The notes beneath the pieces are model-generated. The model had not been told where the DNA came from and did no database searches. It was given only the letters and a program-made list of their open reading frames with translations. A program made the translations under genes and the position numbers. This document shows, in pieces, positions 1 through 5,192 of a DNA stretch of 5,192 nucleotides; position 1 is the first letter of the stretch, and each line of letters starts with the position of its first letter. Source of the stretch: JAAAPF01 sp964481035 (GTDB lineage Bacteria; Pseudomonadota; Alphaproteobacteria; Geminicoccales; Geminicoccaceae). The stretch covers positions 1 to 5,192 of the forward strand of contig CAYZSE010000171.1 in the NCBI GenBank assembly GCA_964481035.1, given 5' to 3'.

Positions 1-869
1 TCGAGCTCGACGAGGAGGCGGGCGAGCATCGTGTTGGTCGCGTCGTGCACCAGCACCTCGTCGTCCGTGCCGTTCTCGCCGGGCGTAAAGACCTCGAGGG
101 CGAGGGCTCGGGCGTTCAGGCGGATCGCCTGCGCGCCGTCCTTGCCGAAGCGCAAGGGCGCGCCGTGGCGGCACCAGAGCTGGCGCTCCGGCGCGGTGGC
201 CTTGGCCGTGACCCCGCCCCAGGCGCCGTCGTTGTAGACGATGCAGTTCTGCAGGATCTCGACCAGGCCGGTGCCGGCATGGCCGTGCGCGGCCTTGAGC
301 ACCTCGACCATCTGCGCCTGGGCGACGTCGGGGATGCGGGCGAAGAAGGAAGCGCCGCAGCCGAGGGCGAAGCGGCCGGCATGGACAGGGGTGTCGAGCG
401 AGCCCCTGGGCGTCGAGGGCGTCACCTGACCCACCGGGCTGGTCGGCGACGCCTGGCCCTTGGTGAGGCCGTAGACCTCGTTGTTGAACAGCAGGTAGAC
501 GAGATCGACGTTGCGCCGGAGCAGGTGCAAGAGGTGGTTGCCGCCGATCGACAGGCTGTCGCCGTCGCCCGAGGCGACCCAGACGTCGAGCTCGGGCCGC
601 GCGAGCTTGACGCCCGTGGCGATCGCGGCGGCGCGGCCGTGGATCGTGTGGAAGCCGTAGGTGTCCATGTAGTAGGGAAAGCGGGCGGCGCAGCCGATGC
701 CCGAGACGAACACCGTCCGGTCGGGGTCCGCCGCGAGATCGGCGAGGGTCTTCTGCACGGCCTTGAGGATGGCGTAGTCGCCGCAGCCGGGGCACCAGCG
801 CACCTCCATGTCGGCGGCGTAGTCCTTGGCCGTGCGGCCGGTGGGAGCGCGCTCCAGGGTCTCGCTCAT
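1..869 (-). CDS. korB: 2-oxoacid:ferredoxin oxidoreductase beta subunit, KorB type (3' end outside window)
   Basis: This is the TPP- and [4Fe-4S]-binding subunit of a cytoplasmic 2-oxoacid:ferredoxin oxidoreductase, most likely acting on 2-oxoglutarate. The 289 codons visible start MSETLERAPT; the reading frame is open at the left edge, and family members of about 340-370 residues suggest some 50-80 residues are missing. WCPGCG lies at residues 25-30, the TPP/Mg motif GDGD at 101-104 followed by IGGNH, and FNN with YGLTKGQ at 128-139. Cys26, Cys29, Cys60 and Cys209 have nearly the spacing of the four cluster ligands known from the Sulfolobus two-subunit enzyme. Arg63, three residues after Cys60, and the YGLTKGQ form fit the 2-oxoglutarate-using branch better than pyruvate enzymes; this specificity call is inference. 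The start is supported by GGAGGAG at 881-875, five bases upstream, and by the ATGA overlap with korA, implying translational coupling. Confidence 0.93.
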   Translation of the reverse strand, partial: MSETLERAPTGRTAKDYAADMEVRWCPGCGDYAILKAVQKTLADLAADPDRTVFVSGIGCAARFPYYMDTYGFHTIHGRAAAIATGVKLARPELDVWVASGDGDSLSIGGNHLLHLLRRNVDLVYLLFNNEVYGLTKGQASPTSPVGQVTPSTPRGSLDTPVHAGRFALGCGASFFARIPDVAQAQMVEVLKAAHGHAGTGLVEILQNCIVYNDGAWGGVTAKATAPERQLWCRHGAPLRFGKDGAQAIRLNARALALEVFTPGENGTDDEVLVHDATNTMLARLLVEL

Positions 870-2704
870 CGCTTCTCCTCCAGCTCGGCCAGGACGCGCG
901 TCTTGATCTCGGCGACCTGGAACGGCCGGCCGGCCACCTTGGCGAGCGACGCGACCCGGCGGCCGTAGTGCCCCTGCAGCAGCATGGCGAGCTGGCCCAT
1001 GTTGAGTTCCGCCACGAGCACCTTGTCGAAGGCCACGAGGATGTCCGCGAGGTTGCGCGGCAAGGGATGGAGGTGGCGCAGGTGGATCTGGGCCACCGGC
1101 AGGCCGTCGGCGCGGAGATCCTCGACGGCCGAGGTGATGGCACCAAAGGTCGAGCCCCAGCCGACGACGAGCAGCTCGTCCGCGACGCTGCCGGCGGTGA
1201 AGTCCTGCTCGGGGATGGCGTCCGCCAGCTGCTCGATGCGCGCGTGGCGCAGCTCGGTCATGCGCTGGTGGTTGGCCGGATCGTAGGAGACGGCCCCGCT
1301 GTGGTCCGCCCGCTCCAGGCCGCCGATGCGGTGCCTGAGCCCGGGGGTGCCCGCCGCGATCCAGGGCCGTGCCAACGTCTCGGGGTCGTGGTCGTAGGGC
1401 CTGCGGTCGCCGATCGGGGCGCGCGGGATCGGGGCGAGGGCCGCGGCGTCGGGGATCCGCCAGGGCTCCGAAGCGTTGGCGAGATAGCCGTCGGTCAAGA
1501 GGATGACCGGCGTCATCGCCCGCACCGCCAGCCGGACCGCTTCGATCGCGGCATGAAAGGCGTCGCCCGGCGTCGCCGCCGCGACCACGGGCAAGGGGGC
1601 GTCGGCATTGCGGCCGAGCACCGCCTGGAAGAGGTCCGACTGCTCGGTCTTGGTCGGCAGACCCGTCGACGGGCCGCCGCGCTGGGCGTTGACGACGACC
1701 AGCGGCAGCTCGGCGGCGAGCGCCAGGCCGAGCATCTCGGTCTTGAGCGCCATGCCCGGACCCGAGCTGCCGGTGACGCCGAGCTTGCCCGCGTAGGACG
1801 CGCCGAGCGCCGCGCCGATGGCCGCGATCTCGTCCTCGGCCTGGAAGACGTCGACGCCGTAGGCGCCGAGCTTGGCGAGGCTGTGCAGCATCGAGGACGC
1901 CGGGGTGATCGGATAGGAGCCGTAGAGCATCTCCAGGCCGGCGAGGCGGGCGCCGGTGACGAGACCGAGGCAGAGCGCGTCGGCACCCGAAATCTGGCGG
2001 TAGCGGCCGGGCGGCAGGGGCGAGCGGCCGCGCTTCAAGACCGGCTCGACACGGCCGAGCTCGGCCGTCTCGCCGAAGGCATGGCCGGCCTTGAGCGCCA
2101 GCGCGTTGGCCTCGCGCACGGCCTCGTCGGTTGCGAACTTGTGGGCGATCCAGTCGGCGCTCTTGGCCATGTCGCCGCCGGTCAGCCACAAGATCAGGCC
2201 GAGCGTCCAAAAATTGCGTGCCCGGCCGGCGTCGCGGGCCTTGACGCCGGCGGGCTTGACCGCCTCGGCGGTGAGCTTGGTGATCTCGAGCGCGATGACG
2301 CGAAAGCCCTCGAGGCTGCCGTCCTCGAGCGGGCTCGTCGCGTACTCCGCCTTGGCGAGGTTGCGCTCGGTGAAGGCCTGGGCGTCGACGACGAGCACGC
2401 CGCCTTTCCTCACCTCGGGCAGGTTGACCTTCAGCGCGGCGGGGTTGAGGGCGACGAGGACGTCCACCTCGTCGCCGGCGGTCCGCACGCGGCGGTGGCC
2501 GAGCTGGATCTGAAAGGCCGAGACGCCGTAGGTCGTGCCGGCGGGCGCGCTGATCTCGGCAGGGAAATCGGGAAAGGTCGCGAGGTCGGCGCCGGCGAAG
2601 GCCGCTTCCGCGGTGTAGCGGCCGCCGGTGAGCTGGATGCCGTCGCCGCTGTCGCCGGCGAAGCGCACGACGAGCACGTCGCCTCCCAGCCTCATCTCGT
2701 CCAT
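866..2704 (-). CDS. korA: 2-oxoacid:ferredoxin oxidoreductase alpha subunit (fused gamma-alpha), KorA type
   Basis: This 612-residue protein is the larger subunit of a CoA-dependent 2-oxoacid:ferredoxin oxidoreductase that converts 2-oxoglutarate to succinyl-CoA and CO2, or the reverse with reduced ferredoxin. Residues about 8-200 form the gamma domain, with a glycine-rich GDSGDGIQLTGG at 17-28. Residues about 235-430 form the pyrimidine-binding alpha domain with YPITP at 264-268, and about 505-600 the C-terminal domain. Arg342 and Thr351, in the segment QRGGPSTGLPT, have the nine-residue spacing of the two 2-oxoacid-contacting residues described in the Sulfolobus enzyme. SYDPANHQRM at 473-482 is typical of KorA proteins. 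Length matches complete fused family members. The ATG at 2704 has AAGAAGG at 2717-2711, six bases upstream, favouring it over the ATG three codons later. No ferredoxin-like delta domain or separate delta gene is visible. Pyruvate or another 2-oxoacid remains possible as substrate. Confidence 0.95.
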   Translation of the reverse strand: MDEMRLGGDVLVVRFAGDSGDGIQLTGGRYTAEAAFAGADLATFPDFPAEISAPAGTTYGVSAFQIQLGHRRVRTAGDEVDVLVALNPAALKVNLPEVRKGGVLVVDAQAFTERNLAKAEYATSPLEDGSLEGFRVIALEITKLTAEAVKPAGVKARDAGRARNFWTLGLILWLTGGDMAKSADWIAHKFATDEAVREANALALKAGHAFGETAELGRVEPVLKRGRSPLPPGRYRQISGADALCLGLVTGARLAGLEMLYGSYPITPASSMLHSLAKLGAYGVDVFQAEDEIAAIGAALGASYAGKLGVTGSSGPGMALKTEMLGLALAAELPLVVVNAQRGGPSTGLPTKTEQSDLFQAVLGRNADAPLPVVAAATPGDAFHAAIEAVRLAVRAMTPVILLTDGYLANASEPWRIPDAAALAPIPRAPIGDRRPYDHDPETLARPWIAAGTPGLRHRIGGLERADHSGAVSYDPANHQRMTELRHARIEQLADAIPEQDFTAGSVADELLVVGWGSTFGAITSAVEDLRADGLPVAQIHLRHLHPLPRNLADILVAFDKVLVAELNMGQLAMLLQGHYGRRVASLAKVAGRPFQVAEIKTRVLAELEEKR

Positions 2705-2818
2705 GGCAACCCTTCTTCTCTGCCCACCGGGCCCTTGCCAACCTACCCCGGCACGGTCACCGCGCCACCGTCGTGCCCATGCCGACGCTCCGGGCGAAGG
2801 CTGTGGCGCAGCGCCGTC
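2705..2818. other. Intergenic gap between carbonic anhydrase-like gene and korA
   Basis: These 114 bases separate two minus-strand genes. They hold the korA ribosome binding site (AAGAAGG, 2717-2711), a short perfect inverted repeat GGCGC-A-GCGCC (2805-2815) just after the carbonic anhydrase stop, and a weak 5-bp inverted repeat (CCGGG 2727-2731, CCCGG 2747-2751). I see no U-rich tract after the first repeat, so no convincing intrinsic terminator, and no clear -35/-10 pair. The gap is long enough for a separate korA promoter, so co-transcription with the upstream gene is likely but not shown. Confidence 0.5.
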
Positions 2819-3364
2819 TCAGTCGCCACCGCCACCAACGTCGGCCCGAACGGCGGTGAGCGCGTGGCGGTAACGCGCCGCCCGCTCGACATAGGTCTGC
2901 GTACCACGGCCCATGCGCTCGGCCTGCTCGGGCGTGACGTCGCGCACGATCTTGCCCGGAGTGCCCATGACCAGGCTGTCGTCGGGGATCACCTTGCCCT
3001 CGGGGACGAGCGCGTGCGCGCCGACGAGGCAACGCCTGCCGATCACAGCCCCATTCAAGATGGTGGCGCCGATGCCGATGAGGGCCCCCTCACCGATGTG
3101 GCAGCCATGCAGCATCGCCAGGTGGCCGACCGTGACGCCGCGCTCGATCATGAGTGGGAAGCCGGGGTCGGTATGCAGGACGCAGCTCTCTTGGACGTTG
3201 CTGCCCTCGCCGATCGTGATGAGCTCGTTGTCGCCGCGGACGACCGCGCCGAACCACAGGCTGGAGCGCGCCTCCATCCGGCAGCGGCCGATCAGCACCG
3301 CGGTGGGCGCGATCCAGGCGGTCGGGTCGATCTCCGGCGCGATGCCATCGAGAGCGTAGAGCAT
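2819..3364 (-). CDS. Gamma-class carbonic anhydrase-like protein (left-handed beta-helix)
   Basis: This 181-residue protein of the gamma carbonic anhydrase/YrdA/PaaY family is expected to be a cytoplasmic trimer with metal sites at subunit interfaces, interconverting CO2 and bicarbonate. Hexapeptide-type repeats cover residues about 12-140 and a C-terminal helix follows. The three metal-ligand histidines are His64 (VLHTD), His81 and His86 (GHLAMLHGC); Arg43 and Asp45 (RGD) and Gln58 match conserved active-site residues of the Methanosarcina Cam enzyme. Length is typical. The start MLYALDGIAP was chosen because GAGGAGGA (3378-3371) lies six bases upstream; 23 more in-frame codons upstream look like non-coding sequence. 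It is first in the leftward gene set, 114 bp before korA, suggesting a link to CO2 turnover by KorAB. Many family members show little or no carbonic anhydrase activity when tested, so catalytic function is inferred from residues only. Confidence 0.9.
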   Translation of the reverse strand: MLYALDGIAPEIDPTAWIAPTAVLIGRCRMEARSSLWFGAVVRGDNELITIGEGSNVQESCVLHTDPGFPLMIERGVTVGHLAMLHGCHIGEGALIGIGATILNGAVIGRRCLVGAHALVPEGKVIPDDSLVMGTPGKIVRDVTPEQAERMGRGTQTYVERAARYRHALTAVRADVGGGGD

Positions 3365-3374
3365 GAGCGGTCCT

Positions 3375-3389
3375 CCTCGGGTCCCGAGG
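3375..3389. repeat. Perfect 15-bp palindrome CCTCGGG-T-CCCGAGG
   Basis: Two perfect 7-base arms flank a single central T. On the minus strand its end overlaps the GAGGAGGA ribosome binding site of the carbonic anhydrase-like gene. It could be a dimeric repressor site, or in the mRNA a small hairpin (six pairs, three-base loop) that hides part of that ribosome binding site. The symmetry is directly visible; any regulatory role is inference. Confidence 0.5.
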
Positions 3390-3400
3390 CTTGCCAAGCC
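3388..3400. repeat. Perfect 13-bp palindrome GGCTTG-C-CAAGCC
   Basis: Two perfect 6-base arms flank one central base. It shares its first two bases with the end of the neighbouring 15-bp palindrome. A further CAAGCC copy lies at 3414-3419, 19 bases after the CAAGCC arm at 3395-3400, about two helical turns away. This resembles an operator with an auxiliary half-site, but no regulator gene is visible in the window and the role is inference. Confidence 0.45.
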
Positions 3401-3452
3401 CACGGGTTTCGCGCAAGCCGCCGCCACGACCATTCGGGGACCACGGCCAGCC

Positions 3453-3457
3453 GGAGG
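3453..3457 (+). promoter_or_regulatory. Ribosome binding site fixing the DapA-like start
   Basis: GGAGG lies five bases before the ATG at 3463. No comparable site precedes the in-frame ATG at 3391, and family similarity begins only after residue 10 of the shorter form, so 3463 is the better start. Confidence 0.75.
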
Positions 3458-3462
3458 ACGCC

Positions 3463-4419
3463 ATGCCGCGGATCAGCGAGGCGACCCGGGGCGCGTTCGT
3501 GATCGCGCCCACGCCCTTCACCGACGACGGCGCCGTCGATCTCGCCAGCGTCGACCGGCTCGTCGACGGCTACCTCGCGGCCGGCGTTGCCGGCATCACC
3601 ATCCTCGGCATCATGGGCGAGGCGACCAAGCTCCTGCCCGACGAGAGCCAGGCCATCACCGAGCGCTTTCTCGCCCGCGTCCAGGGGCGCGTGCCGATCA
3701 TCGTCGGCGTCAGCGCGCCGGGCCTGGTGCCGCTCGTCGCGCGGGCGCACGCGGCGATGACGGCCGGCGCCGCCGGCGTCATGATCGCCTGCCCGCCGGG
3801 CACCAAGACCGAGGCCGCGGTCGAGGCCTACATGGTCGAGACCGTGGCCGCGCTGGGGGCCGACGTGCCGGTCTGCTTTCAGGACTATCCGCTGACGACG
3901 GGGGTGAACTTCACCGTCGCCACCTACCAGCGGCTGGTCGAGCGCTGCCCGTCGATCGTCGTGTTCAAGCACGAGGACTGGCCGGGGCTCGCCAAGCTCG
4001 CCCTGATCCGCCGGCACGAGCGCGAGGAGGGGCTGAGGCGCCTCTCGATCCTCACCGCCAACGGCGGGCTCTTCCTCGCCTCGGAGCTGCACCTCGGCGC
4101 CGACGGCTGCATGACCGGCTACGCCTTCGCCGAGGCGCTGGTGCAGATCTGCGCCTGCTTCGCCGCCGGCGACCCGGAGCGGGGCGAGGACATCTTCGAC
4201 GCGCACCTGCCGCTCATCCGCCTCGAGCAGCAGCCCGGGGTGGGCCTCGCGATCAGGAAGGAGATCTACCACCGCCGCGGGCTCATCGCGTCGCCGGCGA
4301 TCCGCCGCCCGGGCCCGCGCCTGGCGGCGTCCGACCTGGCGGAGATCGACCGCCAGCTCGCCCGCCTCACCCGAAGGCTCGAGCAGCTCGAGGTGCCGCT
4401 ACCCGCGGGGCTCGGCTGA
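3463..4419 (+). CDS. DapA/NAL superfamily class I aldolase-like protein of unknown substrate
   Basis: This 318-residue TIM-barrel protein belongs to the dihydrodipicolinate synthase/N-acetylneuraminate lyase superfamily, which forms a Schiff base with a 2-oxoacid to carry out aldol or dehydration reactions. Family features are TPF near residue 17, the GxxGE loop as GIMGE at 49-53, and the presumed Schiff-base lysine Lys169 in VVFKHED. By eye alignment to E. coli DapA, the Thr44-Thr45 pair is Ile50-Met51, Tyr133 is Gln140 (in FQDYP), Arg138 is Thr145, and the loop holding Tyr107 reads CPPGTK with no Tyr. It is therefore unlikely to be lysine-pathway DapA, and its substrate is unknown. Start MPRISEATRG is set by GGAGG at 3453-3457, five bases upstream; an ATG 24 codons earlier gives an atypical N-terminus lying in the regulatory region. 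It is followed after 13 bp by an L,D-transpeptidase gene, probably in the same transcript. Confidence 0.88.
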   Translation: MPRISEATRGAFVIAPTPFTDDGAVDLASVDRLVDGYLAAGVAGITILGIMGEATKLLPDESQAITERFLARVQGRVPIIVGVSAPGLVPLVARAHAAMTAGAAGVMIACPPGTKTEAAVEAYMVETVAALGADVPVCFQDYPLTTGVNFTVATYQRLVERCPSIVVFKHEDWPGLAKLALIRRHEREEGLRRLSILTANGGLFLASELHLGADGCMTGYAFAEALVQICACFAAGDPERGEDIFDAHLPLIRLEQQPGVGLAIRKEIYHRRGLIASPAIRRPGPRLAASDLAEIDRQLARLTRRLEQLEVPLPAGLG

Positions 4420-4432
4420 AGGGCGCGCGGCG

Positions 4433-5192
4433 ATGGCGGCGGGGCGCGGCGCGCTCATCGGTGGTCTCGCGGCGCTCGCGCTCGTCGCCTGCGCGCCGGG
4501 GTCGAGCGTGCCGCCGACGGCGCGAGCCGGCGAGACTGCGGCGCGCACGTCACCGCCGGTTGCGGCGACGAGCCGATTTCAGGCCCGGCTCGACCGCCTC
4601 GGCGTGCCCTTGGAGGTGCCGGCCGAGGGCAAGGCGATCGTCGTCAACATCCCGGCCTTCGAGCTGATCGCCTTCGAAGACGCCGAGCCGGTGCTGCGCA
4701 GTGCCGTCATCGTCGGCACGCCCCACAACCGCACGCCGCGGCTCGAGACCCACGTCACCGCCGTCCGCTTCCGGCCGACCTGGCGGCCGACGCCCTCGAT
4801 GATCGCGAGCGGCGAGTACGAGGACCGCACCTGGCCGCCCGGGCGCCGCAATCCCCTGGGCCTCGCTGCCGTCCGCCTCGAGCAGGGGCTGCTCGTCTAC
4901 CTCCACGACACCAACCGACGGGAGCTCTTTGCGCGCGAGGACCGCGCGCTGTCGCACGGCTGCGTCCGGGTGCAGCGCTGGGACGAGCTCGTCGCCTGGC
5001 TCCTCGACCGCGACCTCGAGGAGGTGCATCGGCTCGCCGGGTCGGGCGGCACGCGCGACGTCCCCACGGACCCGATCCCGGTGATCCTCGGCTACTACAC
5101 GGTCTTTCCCGACGAGACGGGCGCGCCCGTCCGCTACGACGACGTCTACGGCCTCGGCGGCTCCGTGCGGCCGCCCGCGGGCGACGCGTCGC
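4433..5192 (+). CDS. L,D-transpeptidase (YkuD domain) lipoprotein, 3' end outside window
   Basis: The 253 visible codons encode a likely periplasmic lipoprotein that forms 3-3 peptidoglycan cross-links or joins wall stems to other partners. A short signal peptide ends in a lipobox LVAC at 17-20; Ala at +2 favours outer-membrane sorting. Residues about 68-195 are a YkuD domain with YLHDT at 156-160 (His158) and the catalytic motif SHGCVRV at 174-180 (His175, Cys177). The tail, PIPVILGYYTVF at 214-225 and DDVYGL at 236-241, resembles the end of YcbB/LdtD-type enzymes, so probably only a short stretch is missing. Unlike E. coli YcbB (615 residues) it has no N-terminal scaffold or peptidoglycan-binding domain, only a low-complexity Ala/Pro/Thr linker of about 25 residues. 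The start is 13 bp after the upstream stop, with GAAGGG (4418-4423) overlapping that stop as ribosome binding site. Confidence 0.9.
   Translation, partial: MAAGRGALIGGLAALALVACAPGSSVPPTARAGETAARTSPPVAATSRFQARLDRLGVPLEVPAEGKAIVVNIPAFELIAFEDAEPVLRSAVIVGTPHNRTPRLETHVTAVRFRPTWRPTPSMIASGEYEDRTWPPGRRNPLGLAAVRLEQGLLVYLHDTNRRELFAREDRALSHGCVRVQRWDELVAWLLDRDLEEVHRLAGSGGTRDVPTDPIPVILGYYTVFPDETGAPVRYDDVYGLGGSVRPPAGDAS

Larger units (their letters stand above)
3365..3462. promoter_or_regulatory. Divergent promoter/operator region
   Basis: These 98 bases lie between the divergent starts of the carbonic anhydrase-like gene (minus) and the DapA-like gene (plus), so promoters for both directions should be here. 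They contain two abutting palindromes (3375-3389 and 3388-3400) and ribosome binding sites for both genes. The sequence is GC-rich and I could not pick a credible -35/-10 pair on either strand, so the promoter role is inferred from gene layout. Confidence 0.55.

Noticed and set aside
45..968. A 307-codon plus-strand open frame opposite korB
   Set aside because: It is a low-complexity mirror of korB, whose minus-strand translation has clear conserved motifs throughout.
2207..2218. AT-rich patch within korA (codons for Arg-Asn-Phe-Trp)
   Set aside because: It is only a few low-GC codons in a conserved-looking segment; the frame is intact and nothing suggests an insertion or regulatory site.
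2805..2815. GGCGC-A-GCGCC as a terminator after the carbonic anhydrase-like gene
   Set aside because: The stem is only about four to five pairs as RNA and no U-rich tract follows on the minus strand.
3365..3433. Upstream extension of the carbonic anhydrase-like protein by 23 residues
   Set aside because: The extension matches nothing typical of the family, crosses the palindromes, and the shorter start has a strong ribosome binding site six bases upstream.
968..3502. An 844-codon open frame on the plus strand, antisense to korA and the carbonic anhydrase-like gene
   Set aside because: It is Arg/Gly/Ala/Asp/Val-rich with no recognisable domain, runs through the intergenic regions, and is explained by the GC-biased third positions of the real minus-strand genes.
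3292..4272. A 326-codon minus-strand open frame opposite the DapA-like gene
   Set aside because: Composition is typical of an antisense shadow in GC-rich DNA; the plus strand encodes a recognisable full-length TIM-barrel protein.

Overview
The window is very GC-rich, with strong G/C at third codon positions and dense protein coding. It looks like a chromosomal segment of a GC-rich proteobacterium. The style of the L,D-transpeptidase lipoprotein and of the two-subunit 2-oxoacid oxidoreductase makes an alphaproteobacterium plausible, but that is inference. I see no RNA gene, mobile element, CRISPR array or sign of recent transfer.

Layout: two gene sets diverge from a 98-bp region at 3365-3462. 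Leftward (minus strand), in transcription order, are a gamma-class carbonic anhydrase-like protein (3364 to 2819), a 114-bp gap, the fused gamma/alpha subunit of a 2-oxoacid:ferredoxin oxidoreductase (korA type, 2704 to 866), and its beta subunit (korB type, from 869 and running off the left edge). The korA stop and korB start overlap as ATGA. Rightward (plus strand) are a DapA/NAL-superfamily class I aldolase-like protein (3463-4419) and, 13 bp later, a YkuD-type L,D-transpeptidase lipoprotein (from 4433, running off the right edge).

How the genes may work together: KorAB would interconvert 2-oxoglutarate + CoA and succinyl-CoA + CO2, using TPP and one [4Fe-4S] cluster with ferredoxin as electron carrier. 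A carbonic anhydrase in the same direction would be a sensible partner for a CO2-producing or CO2-fixing enzyme. The rightward pair has a likely cell-wall enzyme (LD-transpeptidase) and an aldolase-fold protein whose substrate cannot be named.

Most unusual points: (1) the DapA-like protein keeps the Schiff-base lysine but, by eye alignment, lacks the Thr-Thr, both catalytic Tyr and the substrate-binding Arg of dihydrodipicolinate synthase. (2) The divergent intergenic region carries two abutting perfect palindromes, one overlapping the carbonic anhydrase ribosome binding site. Otherwise the region looks like ordinary metabolic chromosome, and I did not find a convincing new system.
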